Source of the DNA: Variovorax paradoxus | GTDB taxonomy: Bacteria; Pseudomonadota; Gammaproteobacteria; Burkholderiales; Burkholderiaceae_C | Assembly (NCBI RefSeq): GCF_022009635.1 | Contig: NZ_CP091716.1 | Location: 6,504,501-6,568,500, forward strand | Length of the DNA stretch: 64,000 nt | Reading direction: 5' to 3' | Shown here: positions 33,575 to 42,978 of the stretch, in pieces | Numbering within the stretch: the first letter of the stretch is position 1 | Layout: every line of letters starts with the position of its first letter | Translations under genes and position numbers: made by a program | The notes under the pieces: model-generated | What the model saw: the letters and a program-made list of their open reading frames with translations, nothing else | Told to the model about the DNA's origin: nothing | Databases searched by the model: none

Positions 33575-34264
33575 ATGAGCGCAGACCCGCATTACCAGGC
33601 CACAGAAGAAGCCCACACCGGGCCGATCAAGAACCCGAAGCAGCTGCTTCTCGCGGTATTTTTTTCCTTCATCGCCCCGATCCTGATCATCGTGGGTCTT
33701 GTCTCCTACGTGGTCTCGGGCGACAAGCCCTCGGGCACCGCGCAGGGCGACAACATGGCCCTCTACGGCGTGACCAAGGAAGCGCGCGACCGTGAAGTGG
33801 CGGAACGCCTCAAGAAGGTCGGCGCCATCGAGATCCGCGACGCCAACCGTCCGCTGGCCACCGGCGAGACCGTCTTCAAGGCCCAGTGCGCCACCTGCCA
33901 TGGCTCGCCCGGCATCCCCGGCGCGCCGCACTTCCAGGACGCGGCAGCCTGGGGCCCCCGCATCGGCCAGGGCTACGCCACGCTTCTCGAACACGCCCTG
34001 AAGGGCAAGGGCGCCATGCCCGCCCAGGGCGGCGGCGACTTCGAAGACCTCGAAGTGGGCCGTGCCGTGGTCTACATGGCCAATGCAGGCGGCGCCAAGT
34101 TCCCGGTGCCCGATCGCCCGGCCCCGGCCGCCTCCGCCGATGCACCCGCCGCCGAAGGCGCTGCTGGAGCGGCTCCCGCAGCTGCGGCCGGCGCCGCGGC
34201 TGCCGCACCCGCGGCCCCCGCGGCGGCAGCAGCCCCCGCGGCAAGCGCTCCCGCTGCCAACTAG
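33575..34264 (+). CDS. Membrane-anchored cytochrome c5-family protein
   Basis: A 229-residue c-type cytochrome. A single membrane anchor covers about residues 24-47 (LLLAVFFSFIAPILIIVGLVS). The haem site CATCH gives C105, C108 and H109. M148 in GKGAMPAQGG is the likely sixth ligand. The last 55 residues are almost pure Ala/Pro low complexity, a flexible periplasmic tail. Cytochrome c5 proteins carry electrons to terminal oxidases. GAGGA precedes the ATG at 33575. An intrinsic terminator follows. Confidence 0.92.
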   Translation: MSADPHYQATEEAHTGPIKNPKQLLLAVFFSFIAPILIIVGLVSYVVSGDKPSGTAQGDNMALYGVTKEARDREVAERLKKVGAIEIRDANRPLATGETVFKAQCATCHGSPGIPGAPHFQDAAAWGPRIGQGYATLLEHALKGKGAMPAQGGGDFEDLEVGRAVVYMANAGGAKFPVPDRPAPAASADAPAAEGAAGAAPAAAAGAAAAAPAAPAAAAAPAASAPAAN

Positions 34265-34289
34265 GCGTTTACCCTAGTCTCAAGAACGA

Positions 34290-34313
34290 AGCCGGCCCAG
34301 TGCCGGCTTTTTT
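34290..34313 (+). terminator. Rho-independent terminator after the cytochrome gene
   Basis: A 7-base-pair stem, AGCCGGC and GCCGGCT, around a five-base loop, followed by five more Ts. It sits 26 bases after the cytochrome stop. The convergent gene at 34313 ends at its edge. Confidence 0.92.
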
Positions 34314-34873
34314 CATGGGCGTGCAGCTGCAGCGGCTTCGGCGTGGTGTTGCGCCGGGCTCAGCACGTGCCCGAAGCGGCCGGGCAGCAGTTCTGCACGC
34401 ACGTCCTCCGGCGTCCAGAGACCGCGTTCGATGGCCTCCGCGGCGATGCCCACGTCCTGCGTGTGCACCAACCCCAGCCCGACGGGCGAAGACAGGTACA
34501 GCCGGCCATCCTCGTCGAGCAGGCAGCCCGTCACCTCGACCGGCTGCCCGGTGTGCGCGGTGACGGTGAAACCGCCGTTGCCCTGCTCGGCCACGCGCCA
34601 CACCAGCGGCGCCGCCTCCAGCTCCACGTACACGCGCTGCGGCCCGTTCTGGAAGAACCACTGGCCTTCGTCGTCGTGCTCGTAGTTGCGGTGAATGAAG
34701 TCGATCAGCTTGTCGTGCCTGAGCATCGATCCCTTGGCCGTGCGGAACGGTCCCTGGGACTGCGTGCGGTCGTCGCGCATGTACCAGTTGCCGCGCGCGT
34801 CCAACCCGAGCCAGCCGTAGCAGTGCGGCACGTTGGGCCACTTGGCGAGTGCCTGTTTGACGATGTCATCCAT
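34313..34873 (-). CDS. Conserved hypothetical protein, DUF of unknown function
   Basis: A 186-residue soluble protein. It begins MDDIVKQALAKWPNVPHCYGWLGLDARGNWYMRDD and contains IDFIHRNYEHDDEGQWFFQNGPQRVYVELE, a conserved N-terminal domain seen in beta-proteobacteria under a DUF heading that I cannot name with confidence. The remainder (GGFTVTAHTGQPVEVTGCLLDEDGRLYLSSPVGLGLVH) is beta-rich. The start at 34873 was chosen from the conserved opening; the longer frame into the hydrolase gene is not real. It starts 19 bases after the YheT-like gene and is probably co-transcribed with it. Confidence 0.75.
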   Translation of the reverse strand: MDDIVKQALAKWPNVPHCYGWLGLDARGNWYMRDDRTQSQGPFRTAKGSMLRHDKLIDFIHRNYEHDDEGQWFFQNGPQRVYVELEAAPLVWRVAEQGNGGFTVTAHTGQPVEVTGCLLDEDGRLYLSSPVGLGLVHTQDVGIAAEAIERGLWTPEDVRAELLPGRFGHVLSPAQHHAEAAAAARP

Positions 34874-34892
34874 GAAGCTATTTTGCTCGCCC

Positions 34893-35933
34893 TCAGGCGT
34901 GGCGGGCCAACCAGCCGCCCACTCGCTCGGGCATGCCGCGCACGTGCCCCGGCGGCAGTCCCATGGGAAAGCCCACGTGGCCGCCGTGCGCGGGCTGCCA
35001 CAGCGTGACATGCGCCCCGACCTCGCCGGGCTGCGGCAGGCTGGCGGCGGGAATGAACGGGTCGTTGCGCGCATTCACCACCAGCGCGGGCACGCGGATC
35101 GAGGCCAGGTGCGGCTTGGCCGAGCCCCGGGCCCAGTAGTCGTCGGCATCGCGAAAGCCGTGCAGGGGCGCTGTGAAGATGTTGTCGAAGGCATAGAGGT
35201 CGCGCGCGGCCAGCAGGCGGTCGCGGTCGAACAGGCCCGGGAACTGCGCCAGCTTGGCCATCGCCTTGGGCTTCATGGTCGCGAGGAACATGCGCGTGTA
35301 GACCAGCTTGTTGAAGCCCCGGCCGATGGCTTGGCCGCCCGCGGCCAGGTCGAGCGGCGCGCATACGGAGGCCACCGCGTTCACCACGCCGGCAGCCGTT
35401 TCACCGGCCTCGCAGGCCCATCGCATCAGCGCATTGCCGCCCAGCGACACGCCCGCGGCCAGCACCGGGCCGCCGCCGTTGCGTGCATGCTGCTCGCGCA
35501 TGCGCGCGAGGATCCAGCCGATCTCCTCGAAGTCGCCCGAGTGATAGGCGCGCGGCGCCAGGTTCAGCTCGCCGCTGCAGCCGCGGAAATGCGGCACCGC
35601 GAAAGCCATGCCCTGCGAGGCGGCGAACGCGGCGAAGGCTTCGGCGTAATGGCTGCGCGAAGAGCCCTCCAGCCCGTGGAACAGCACGAGCAGCGGCGCC
35701 TGCTGCTGCGGCGCGTCGACGAAGTCGACGTCGATGAAGTCGCCATCGGGCGTCTGCCAGCGCTCGCGCCGGTAGACCGGCGCCGGTCCGTCGAAGCGCC
35801 GTGCATAGAGCGCGGGCCAGATCGTCTGCAGGTTGCCGCCGGGCAGCCAGCGCGGCGCCGTGTAGCCCATGGCCGTCAGGGGAGAGGGGCCTGAAGAAGA
35901 GGAAGAAGGCGTTGAAGGAACGAAAGACGGCAT
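34893..35933 (-). CDS. YheT family alpha/beta hydrolase
   Basis: A 346-residue hydrolase. The YheT signature GGNLQTIWPALYARR is near residues 32-46, the oxyanion region is LLVLFHGLEGSSRSHY, and the nucleophile is S163 in GVSLGGNALMRWA. A late GGHVGF histidine and a catalytic aspartate in NARNDPFIP complete the triad. The natural substrate is unknown. The start could also be the ATG at 35870, nearer the conserved region; the extra Ser/Pro-rich 21 residues look unstructured. The gene begins three bases after the NTF2-like gene stop. Confidence 0.87.
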   Translation of the reverse strand: MPSFVPSTPSSSSSGPSPLTAMGYTAPRWLPGGNLQTIWPALYARRFDGPAPVYRRERWQTPDGDFIDVDFVDAPQQQAPLLVLFHGLEGSSRSHYAEAFAAFAASQGMAFAVPHFRGCSGELNLAPRAYHSGDFEEIGWILARMREQHARNGGGPVLAAGVSLGGNALMRWACEAGETAAGVVNAVASVCAPLDLAAGGQAIGRGFNKLVYTRMFLATMKPKAMAKLAQFPGLFDRDRLLAARDLYAFDNIFTAPLHGFRDADDYWARGSAKPHLASIRVPALVVNARNDPFIPAASLPQPGEVGAHVTLWQPAHGGHVGFPMGLPPGHVRGMPERVGGWLARHA

Positions 35934-35936
35934 CGA

Positions 35937-36389
35937 TCAATGCAGGGTCTGGGGCGGATCGTTCGCGTCGTCGGGTTCTCGCGCGCTGCCCGGGCTTGCG
36001 TGGTGCGCCACCAGCCGCCAGCCCTGCGCGGTCTTGTGATAGACGTTGGTGGCCAGCACGAAGGCGTGGCGCGGGCCCTCGGCCGTGAGCACCTCGATGC
36101 GCTCCAGCACGTTGTGCACCGCGCTCGCGAGCGACTCGATCTTGCGCACCCGCGCGGGCGTGGCGTGGATGGCGCCGTTGCCGAACATCTGCTCGAAGGC
36201 GGCGCGGATCGCGACCGCGCCCACCAGCCGCGGGCCGCCGGGGTGTACGCAGAACACCTCGTCCTCGTCGGCCCAGCAGGCCATCAGCGCATCGATGTCG
36301 CCGCGTTGCAGCGCTTCGTAGAAGGCCGCTTCGACGTCATCGGCGGTGCCGCCGATGGCCGCTGCGGCGCGGAGTGGAGTCTTGGGCAT
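35937..36389 (-). CDS. SnoaL/NTF2-like small protein
   Basis: A 150-residue cone-shaped-fold protein. The pattern VEAAFYEALQRGDIDALMACWADEDEVFCVHPGGPRLVGAVAIRAAFEQMF is typical of the YybH/SgcJ-like NTF2 families, often annotated as nuclear transport factor 2 family proteins. These may be enzymes or ligand-binding domains. The C-terminal 20 residues are disordered and acidic. It is first in a three-gene minus-strand run with the YheT-like hydrolase. The start is 100 bases upstream of the RutR box, on the opposite side of the rut promoter region. Confidence 0.8.
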   Translation of the reverse strand: MPKTPLRAAAAIGGTADDVEAAFYEALQRGDIDALMACWADEDEVFCVHPGGPRLVGAVAIRAAFEQMFGNGAIHATPARVRKIESLASAVHNVLERIEVLTAEGPRHAFVLATNVYHKTAQGWRLVAHHASPGSAREPDDANDPPQTLH

Positions 36390-36488
36390 GGCGTGATTCT
36401 GCCGCGCCGTCCGTGACGAGGGGACTGCACCGCTTTGGCACGGCCCGCACCGGCTTGCCGCAATCCTTGCGAATCGCCTGCTCCGTTT

Positions 36489-36504
36489 GGGACCAAATGG
36501 TCAA
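36489..36504. promoter_or_regulatory. RutR-type operator before rutA
   Basis: GGGACCAAATGGTCAA matches the RutR consensus TTGACCA-N2-TGGTCAA at 12 of its 14 specified positions and contains the perfect inverted pair GACCA/TGGTC. RutR binds such sites and leaves when uracil or thymine is bound. It lies 52 bases upstream of the sigma-54 site and about 100 bases before rutA. Confidence 0.8.
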
Positions 36505-36555
36505 ACAAGAGTCGATGAATCCTATTAAGTCATTGATTTAAAACGACTTATCCAG

Positions 36556-36572
36556 CTGGCACGCCGCATGCA
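36556..36572 (+). promoter_or_regulatory. Sigma-54 promoter of the rut operon
   Basis: CTGGCACGCCGCATGCA matches the -24/-12 consensus TGGCACG-N4-TTGCA with one mismatch (ATGCA). Transcription would start about 12 bases downstream, leaving a short leader to the rutA ATG at 36607. A partial NtrC-like site, TGCACCGCTTTGG, at 36426-36438 lies about 130 bases upstream, a usual enhancer distance. This fits the nitrogen control known for rut. Confidence 0.8.
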
Positions 36573-36606
36573 AGGAGCTGCGCAATCACGCAACAGGAGT
36601 CCTTCC

Positions 36607-37719
<1,113 letters not shown>

Positions 37720-37733
37720 ACGAGGAGCGCCAC

Positions 37734-38525
37734 ATGAACGCACCCGCACGCAACACCACGCTCACCTCGAGCACGCCCGTCGGCGCGCCGCGCCTGCCCG
37801 GCATGCCCGCGCCGCTGGTGCTGCCGGCACGGCCCGAGCCGCTCGCAATGCACGCCAGCGACTCGGCGCTGATCGTCGTCGACATGCAGAACGCCTATGC
37901 CTCGATCGGCGGGTATGTCGACTCGGCCGGCTTCGACATCTCCGGCGCACAAGGCACCATCGCCAACATCCTGCGCGCCATCGCGGCAGCGCGCGCGGCC
38001 GGCATGCTGGTCGTGTTCCTGCAGAACGGCTGGGACGCCGCCTACGTGGAAGCCGGCGGCCCCGGCTCGCCCAACTGGCACAAGTCGAACGCGCTCAAGA
38101 CCATGCGCGCCAGGCCCGAACTGCAGGGCAAGTTCCTCGCCAAGGGCGGCTGGGACTACGAACTCATCGACCAGATGAAGCCCCTGCCCGGCGACATCGT
38201 CGTGCCCAAGACGCGCTACAGCGGCTTCTTCAACAGCACGCTGGACAGCACGCTGCGCGCGCGCGGCATACGACACCTCGCGTTCACCGGCATCGCCACC
38301 AACGTGTGCGTGGAGTCGACGCTGCGCGACGCCTTCCATCTCGAGTACTTCGCCGTGATGCTGGAAGACGCCACGCACGAACTCGGCGGCCCGGCGATCC
38401 AGAAGGCGTCCGTCTACAACGTCGAGACCTTCTTCGGATGGGTCTCCACGGTGGACCAGTTCTGCACCACCTTCGCGCCACAAGCCGTTTCCCAACCTGC
38501 ATCGGCCGAAACGGCCATCGCCTGA
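37734..38525 (+). CDS. rutB: Ureidoacrylate amidohydrolase RutB
   Basis: A 263-residue isochorismatase-superfamily cysteine hydrolase that splits ureidoacrylate to carbamate and aminoacrylate. The triad is D50 (LIVVDMQN), K159 (VPKTRYSGF) and C192 ([16 protein letters not shown]). A short Pro/Ala-rich N-terminal extension precedes the core. GAGGAG lies before the ATG. It follows rutA by 14 bases. Confidence 0.95.
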   Translation: MNAPARNTTLTSSTPVGAPRLPGMPAPLVLPARPEPLAMHASDSALIVVDMQNAYASIGGYVDSAGFDISGAQGTIANILRAIAAARAAGMLVVFLQNGWDAAYVEAGGPGSPNWHKSNALKTMRARPELQGKFLAKGGWDYELIDQMKPLPGDIVVPKTRYSGFFNSTLDSTLRARGIRHLAFTGIATNVCVESTLRDAFHLEYFAVMLEDATHELGGPAIQKASVYNVETFFGWVSTVDQFCTTFAPQAVSQPASAETAIA

Positions 38526-38545
38526 TTCACTTCGAGGAGTTCCCC

Positions 38546-38938
38546 ATGCCCAAGCAAGCCATCATCCCTCCCGGCACCGGCGTGCCGCTCGCGCCCTACG
38601 TTCCCGGCACGCTCGCCGACGGCGTGCTCTACGTGTCGGGCACGCTGCCCTTCGACAAGGACAACAACGTGGTGCACGTCGGCGACGCGAGCGCGCAGGC
38701 CAGGCACGTGCTCACCATCATCCAGGGCGTGGTCGAGGCCGCCGGCGGCACCATGGACGACGTGACCTTCAACCAGATCATGCTCAAGGACTGGGCCGAC
38801 TACGCGAAGATCAACGCGGTGTACGCCGAGTTCTTTCCCGGCACCAAGCCCGCGCGCTACTGCATCCAGTGCGGCCTGGTGAAGCCCGACGCGCTGATCG
38901 AGATCGCCTCGATCGCGCACATCGGCAAGAAGGGCTGA
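38546..38938 (+). CDS. rutC: 3-aminoacrylate deaminase RutC (RidA/YjgF family)
   Basis: A 130-residue trimeric RidA-family protein that speeds conversion of aminoacrylate to malonic semialdehyde and ammonia. Visible motifs are [36 protein letters not shown], the central [22 protein letters not shown] and [26 protein letters not shown], with the conserved Arg-Tyr-Cys and late Glu of the active cleft. GAGGAG precedes the ATG. It is 20 bases after rutB. Confidence 0.94.
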   Translation: MPKQAIIPPGTGVPLAPYVPGTLADGVLYVSGTLPFDKDNNVVHVGDASAQARHVLTIIQGVVEAAGGTMDDVTFNQIMLKDWADYAKINAVYAEFFPGTKPARYCIQCGLVKPDALIEIASIAHIGKKG

Positions 38939-38946
38939 GGCGCCGC

Positions 38947-39753
38947 ATGCCTTCGCTGCACTACGAGGTGCACGGGCCGTCCGATGCACCGTCCACCGTG
39001 CTGCTGTCGTCGGGCCTGGGCGGCTCGGCGGGCTTCTGGCAGCCGCAGCTCGGCGCGCTGATCGCCGCCGGGCACCGCGTGGTCGCCTACGACCAGCGCG
39101 GCACCGGCCGCAGCCCCGCCGCGCTGCCCGAGGCATACGCAATCGAGGACATGGCGCGGGACGTGCTGGAGATCCTCGACGCCACCCGGACCGCGCAATG
39201 CCACTTCGCGGGCCATGCGCTCGGCGGCCTCGTCGGGCTGCGGCTGGCGCTCGATGCGCCCGCGCGCGTGGCCAGCCTGGTGCTCGTCAACGCATGGTCG
39301 AAGCCCAACCCGCATTCGGCGCGCTGCTTCGATGCGCGGCTCGCGCTGCTGGGCGCCGTGGGCCCGCGCGCCTACGTGGAAGCGCAGCCGATCTTCCTGT
39401 ACCCCGCCGCATGGTGCGCGGCCCATGCGAAGCGCGTGGCCGACGAGGTCGATCACGCCTTCGCGCACTTTCCGGGCGAAGCCAACATGCGCGCGCGCAT
39501 CGCCGCGCTGCGCGCCTTCGACATCGACGCGCGCCTGGGCGACATCACCGCGCCCACGCTGGTGGCCGCCGCCAAGGACGACGTGCTCGTGCCCTGGACC
39601 TGCTCGCAGCGCCTGGCCGACGAACTGCCGAATGCCACGCTCAACCTCATGGCGCACGGCGGCCACGCGCACAGCGTGACCGAGGCCGACGCCTTCAACA
39701 GCACCCTGCTGGCCTTTCTCTCGCGGGTCGATGCGCCCGCCGTTACTGCATGA
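38947..39753 (+). CDS. rutD: RutD, alpha/beta hydrolase-fold aminoacrylate hydrolase
   Basis: A 268-residue alpha/beta hydrolase-fold protein of the Rut pathway, thought to aid removal of aminoacrylate. The nucleophile elbow reads GHALGG (residues 89-94), with alanine in place of the usual serine. This matches E. coli RutD, so it is a family trait and not damage. The block [18 protein letters not shown] also matches RutD. It starts eight bases after rutC and overlaps rutE as ATGA. Confidence 0.92.
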   Translation: MPSLHYEVHGPSDAPSTVLLSSGLGGSAGFWQPQLGALIAAGHRVVAYDQRGTGRSPAALPEAYAIEDMARDVLEILDATRTAQCHFAGHALGGLVGLRLALDAPARVASLVLVNAWSKPNPHSARCFDARLALLGAVGPRAYVEAQPIFLYPAAWCAAHAKRVADEVDHAFAHFPGEANMRARIAALRAFDIDARLGDITAPTLVAAAKDDVLVPWTCSQRLADELPNATLNLMAHGGHAHSVTEADAFNSTLLAFLSRVDAPAVTA

Positions 39754-40349
39754 CCACCCTCGCCAACACACTCGACGACGCCGCGCTGTCGCTGCTCTTC
39801 ACCGCCGCGCGCAGCCACAACGGCTGGACCGACGAACCCGTCACCGACGCGCAACTGCAGCGGATCTATTCGCTCGCGAGCCTCGGACCCACGTCCGCCA
39901 ACTGCTCGCCCGCGCGCTTCGTTTTCGTGCGCACGCCCGAGGGCAAGCAGCGCCTGGCGCCCGCGCTGTCCAAGGGAAACCTCGACAAGACCATGAGCGC
40001 GCCGGTCACCGTCATCGCCGCATGGGACCGCAAGTTCTACGACAAGCTGCCCACGCTGTTCCCGCATGCCGACGCGCGCAGCTGGTTCACCGGCAGCCCC
40101 GAGGCCGCGCACGAGACCGCCTTCCGCAACGCGAGCCTGCAGGCCGGCTACCTGCTGCTGGCCGCGCGCGCGGTGGGCCTGGGCGCCGGCCCGATGTCGG
40201 GCTTCGACAAGGCGAAGGTCGATGCCGCCTTCTTCGAGGGCACCGACTGGACCGTCAACTTCCTCATCAACCTCGGCCACGGCGATGCGTCCAAGGTGTT
40301 CGGCCGCCTGCCGCGGCTGCCCTTCGACGAAGCCTGCGTGCTGGCCTGA
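39750..40349 (+). CDS. rutE: Malonic semialdehyde reductase RutE
   Basis: A 199-residue nitroreductase-fold flavoprotein that reduces malonic semialdehyde to 3-hydroxypropionate. Motifs are [50 protein letters not shown] and NLGHGD near the end. A clear paralogue sits at 11481-12071 in the GntR-controlled operon. The ATG overlaps the rutD stop. Confidence 0.94.
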   Translation: MTTLANTLDDAALSLLFTAARSHNGWTDEPVTDAQLQRIYSLASLGPTSANCSPARFVFVRTPEGKQRLAPALSKGNLDKTMSAPVTVIAAWDRKFYDKLPTLFPHADARSWFTGSPEAAHETAFRNASLQAGYLLLAARAVGLGAGPMSGFDKAKVDAAFFEGTDWTVNFLINLGHGDASKVFGRLPRLPFDEACVLA

Positions 40350-40363
40350 AGGAGTCGCACCAC

Positions 40364-40912
40364 ATGCTCAACGCCATGGCCTCCCATGCTTCTTCGCCCA
40401 GCCCCGCCGGCCTGCCGCCCGGCCTGCAGAAGGCCGACTACCGCAACGCGATGGCGCGGCTGGGCGCGGCGGTGAACATCATCACCACCGACGGCCCGGC
40501 AGGCCGCGCCGGCTTCACCGCATCGGCGGTGTGCAGCGTGACCGACGAGCCGCCGACGCTGCTGGTGTGCCTGAACCGGTCCGCTTCGGTGTACCCGGCG
40601 TTCAAGGCGAACGGCGTGCTGTGCGTGAACGTGCTGGCGGCCGGCCACCAGTCGCTCTCCGCATTGTTCGGCGGCAAGACGCCGATGGACGAGCGCTTCG
40701 CCGCCGGCCGCTGGAGCAGCAAGACCACCGGCTCGCCGATGCTCGACGACGCGGCCGTGTCCTTCGACTGCCGCGTGGTGCATGCGACGAGCGCGGGCAC
40801 GCACGATGTGCTGTTCTGCGAGGCGGTGGCGATCGCGATCGGTGGCGCGGCGCAGGGGTTGATCTACTTCGACCGGCGATATCACGAAATCGCGGCACCG
40901 GCGCAGCACTGA
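40364..40912 (+). CDS. rutF: FMN reductase RutF
   Basis: A 182-residue flavin reductase that supplies FMNH2 to RutA. After a 20-residue variable start it has [55 protein letters not shown], then [10 protein letters not shown], and near the end [23 protein letters not shown] precedes the ATG. It is the last rut gene: the usual permease gene rutG does not follow. A dispersed repeat begins one base after its stop. Confidence 0.93.
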   Translation: MLNAMASHASSPSPAGLPPGLQKADYRNAMARLGAAVNIITTDGPAGRAGFTASAVCSVTDEPPTLLVCLNRSASVYPAFKANGVLCVNVLAAGHQSLSALFGGKTPMDERFAAGRWSSKTTGSPMLDDAAVSFDCRVVHATSAGTHDVLFCEAVAIAIGGAAQGLIYFDRRYHEIAAPAQH

Positions 40913-40913
40913 A

Positions 40914-41020
40914 TTGCTCCTTCCCCCTCTGGGGGAAGGCTGGGATGGGGGCAGGCAGAGCGCTCGATGGATACGCTGCCTGCCCCCACCCCGACCCTCC
41001 CCCGGAAGGGGAGGGAGCAA
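40914..41020. repeat. Dispersed GC-rich repeat, copy A (rutF-rutR)
   Basis: A roughly 107-base element with inverted outer arms. It begins TTGCTCCTTCCCCCTCTGGG and ends with GGAAGGGGAGGGAGCAA. An inner pair, GGGATGGGGGCAGGC and GCCTGCCCCCACCCC, flanks a short variable centre. It fills the gap between the convergent rutF and rutR stops, where it may act as a transcript-ending structure. Related copies are at 51757, 55719 and (half) 57523. Confidence 0.85.
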
Positions 41021-41028
41021 GGCAATGC

Positions 41029-41736
41029 TCAACGCGGCGCAATGCCCTGCAGCACGATGCGCTGAACGTTCTCCACCGTCTGCTCGAAGAACGCCGCATC
41101 TTCCAGCGTGTGCCCCGTCAGCGCCTGCACCTGCACGCCGAAGTCAGCGTAGTGCTGCGTCACCGCCCACAGCGCGAAGATCAGGTGGTGCGGATCGACC
41201 GGCGCCAGCTTGCCGGCCTCGACCCAGGCGCGGATCACTTCCGATTTCTTCTCCACCAGCGCGCGCAGCTCTCGGTCGAGTTCGTCGCGCAGCAGCGGCG
41301 CGCCCTGGATCATCTCCAGGCAGAACAGCCGCGACGCATCGGGCCGGTCGCGCGACACCACCAGCTTGCGGCGGATGTAGCCGCCGATGGCCTCGGCCGG
41401 ATCCTGCTCGGCGCTGAAGCCGCGCAGCGGCTCGAGCCACAGCGCGAGCAGGTCGCGCAGCACGTTGACGTACAGCTCTTCCTTGTTCGCGAAGTAATAG
41501 AGCAGGTTGCTCTTCGACACGTCGGCACGCGCCGCCACCTGGTCGATCGACGTGCCGTGCAGGCCGAAGCGCGAGAACAGCCCCAGCGCCGCGCCGAGGA
41601 TCGCGCTGCGCTTGTCCTCGATCTGGCGCAGCCGCCGGTTCACGGCCGACGCGCTGCGCACGGCGGGCTTGGCGCGCTTGCGCGCCGGTTTGTCGGTGCT
41701 GCTGCTGGCTGCGGCCAGCGCCTTGGTCTTCGGCAT
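41029..41736 (-). CDS. rutR: TetR family regulator RutR
   Basis: A 235-residue regulator. A basic, Ala/Lys-rich 35-residue N-terminal extension precedes the helix-turn-helix (RSAILGAALGLFSRFGLHGTSIDQVAARADVSKSNLLYYFANKEELY), which closely follows RutR. The ligand domain includes RPDASRLFCLEMIQGAPLLRDEL and IFALWAVTQHYADF, the RutR pattern for binding uracil or thymine. RutR boxes occur before rutA (36489) and in the gap between rutR and the oxygenase operon (41870), so it probably governs both and itself. Confidence 0.9.
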   Translation of the reverse strand: MPKTKALAAASSSTDKPARKRAKPAVRSASAVNRRLRQIEDKRSAILGAALGLFSRFGLHGTSIDQVAARADVSKSNLLYYFANKEELYVNVLRDLLALWLEPLRGFSAEQDPAEAIGGYIRRKLVVSRDRPDASRLFCLEMIQGAPLLRDELDRELRALVEKKSEVIRAWVEAGKLAPVDPHHLIFALWAVTQHYADFGVQVQALTGHTLEDAAFFEQTVENVQRIVLQGIAPR

Positions 41737-41869
41737 CTTCCCTCGCTCTTCTCTTCACGTTCATCGGTTTTCAGACGGCGCACCACTGTAAGGCCACGGT
41801 GCATCGCCTTGCGTCGCGACCACCTGCGCAGAGCCTCGCCGCGCACCATGCTGACGCGGCCCATGCGAT

Positions 41870-41885
41870 TTGTCCATTTGGTCCA
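41870..41885. promoter_or_regulatory. RutR-type operator before the oxygenase/BMP operon
   Basis: TTGTCCATTTGGTCCA matches TTGACCA-N2-TGGTCAA at 12 of its 14 specified positions. It lies in the 226-base gap between the divergent rutR and oxygenase genes and ends one base before the sigma-54 element, so a bound RutR would directly obstruct that promoter. Confidence 0.7.
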
Positions 41886-41886
41886 A

Positions 41887-41903
41887 CTGGCACAGACGTT
41901 GCA
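41887..41903 (+). promoter_or_regulatory. Sigma-54 promoter of the oxygenase/BMP operon
   Basis: CTGGCACAGACGTTGCA fits the -24/-12 consensus (YTGGCAC-N5-TTGCA) in every invariant position. The predicted start is about 50 bases before the oxygenase ATG at 41963. Arms GCACC at 41780 and GGTGC at 41798, about 100 bases upstream, are weak candidates for an NtrC enhancer; their spacing is wider than standard. Confidence 0.8.
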
Positions 41904-41962
41904 TGGCGAAAGGCATGCCAACGCATGCACGAACGCATGACTGACTGAATGAGGAAGCCGCC

Positions 41963-42964
41963 ATGACCCTGCTGTCCGTTCCCATCATCGATCTCGCGCC
42001 CTACTTCGACGGCACCGCCGAAGGCAAGTCGGCGGTCGCGAGAAAAGTCGACGAAGCCTGCCGAAGCATCGGCTTTCTCGTCATCACCAACCACGGCATC
42101 GCGCCCGGGTTGATAGAGCGCGTGTCCTCGCTCTCGCGCAAGTTCTTCGACATGCCGCTGGCCGAGAAGCGCAAGGTCGACCGGCCGCGCGAAGACGCGG
42201 TGCGCGGCTACAGCGCGGTGGGCGAGGAGGGCCTGTCGTACAGCCTGGAAGAAGCCGCGCCCGGCGACCTGAAGGAGTCGTTCTCCATCGGCCCGTCGAA
42301 CGTGCCCGACGACGACTACCACCGTGGCCCCGCCGCCGGCCCGCACTTCGAGCCCAACAGCTGGCCGCCCATCGACGGTTTCCGCGAAGCCTACGAAGGC
42401 TACTTCGAGGCCATGAGCGACCTTTCGCGCTCGCTGATGCGCATCTTCGCGCTCGGCCTTTCGCTGCCCGAGACTTTCTTCGACGACAAGATCGACGAGC
42501 ACATCAGCATGTTCCGCGTGCTGAGCTATCCGCCGCAGCGCGAGCAACCGCTGCCGGGCCAGCTGCGCGCGGGCGCGCACAGCGACTACGGCAGCCTCAC
42601 CATCGTGCTGCCCGACGACAAGGGCCTGCAGGTGTTCAACAAGGCCGGCCAGTGGGTCGACGTGCCGCAGGTCGAAGGCGGGCTGGTGGTCAACATCGCC
42701 GACCTGATGATGCAGTGGACCAACGACCAGTGGGTGTCCACGCTGCACCGCGTGATCAATCCGCCCTTCGAGGTGGCGAGCACCAACCGCCGCCAGTCGC
42801 TGGTGTTCTTCCACCAGCCGAACTACGACGCCATGGTCGAGTGCCTGCCGAGCTGCCTCGCGCCCGGCGAGGTCGCCAAGTACGCGCCCATTTCCTCCGG
42901 CGATCACCTGACATCGAAGTTCGTCAAGCAGACGACCTTCGGCGGCACCAAGGTCACGGCCTGA
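41963..42964 (+). CDS. 2-oxoglutarate/Fe(II)-dependent oxygenase (isopenicillin N synthase-like)
   Basis: A 333-residue oxygenase that should couple 2-oxoglutarate decarboxylation to hydroxylation of a small substrate. The DIOX-N domain opens VPIIDLAPYFDG and contains GFLVITNHGIAP. The iron ligands are H206, D208 (HSDYGSLTIV) and H262 (STLHRV), and the 2-oxoglutarate-binding RxS motif is R277-Q-S279. Length and architecture recall fungal thymine 7-hydroxylase as well as IPNS. With a RutR box, a sigma-54 promoter and a nucleoside-type importer, a nucleobase or nucleoside substrate is a reasonable inference. Confidence 0.88.
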   Translation: MTLLSVPIIDLAPYFDGTAEGKSAVARKVDEACRSIGFLVITNHGIAPGLIERVSSLSRKFFDMPLAEKRKVDRPREDAVRGYSAVGEEGLSYSLEEAAPGDLKESFSIGPSNVPDDDYHRGPAAGPHFEPNSWPPIDGFREAYEGYFEAMSDLSRSLMRIFALGLSLPETFFDDKIDEHISMFRVLSYPPQREQPLPGQLRAGAHSDYGSLTIVLPDDKGLQVFNKAGQWVDVPQVEGGLVVNIADLMMQWTNDQWVSTLHRVINPPFEVASTNRRQSLVFFHQPNYDAMVECLPSCLAPGEVAKYAPISSGDHLTSKFVKQTTFGGTKVTA

Positions 42965-42978
42965 GCCGGCTCGAACCC

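Noticed and set aside
40914..41020. Possible CRISPR unit or phage attachment site
   Set aside because: The element has a nested inverted structure and scattered single copies, without spacers, tandem repetition, cas genes or an integrase.
41780..41802. NtrC enhancer before the oxygenase operon
   Set aside because: GCACC and GGTGC arms are present, but their 13-base spacing is wider than the standard site, so it is mentioned only as a weak candidate.
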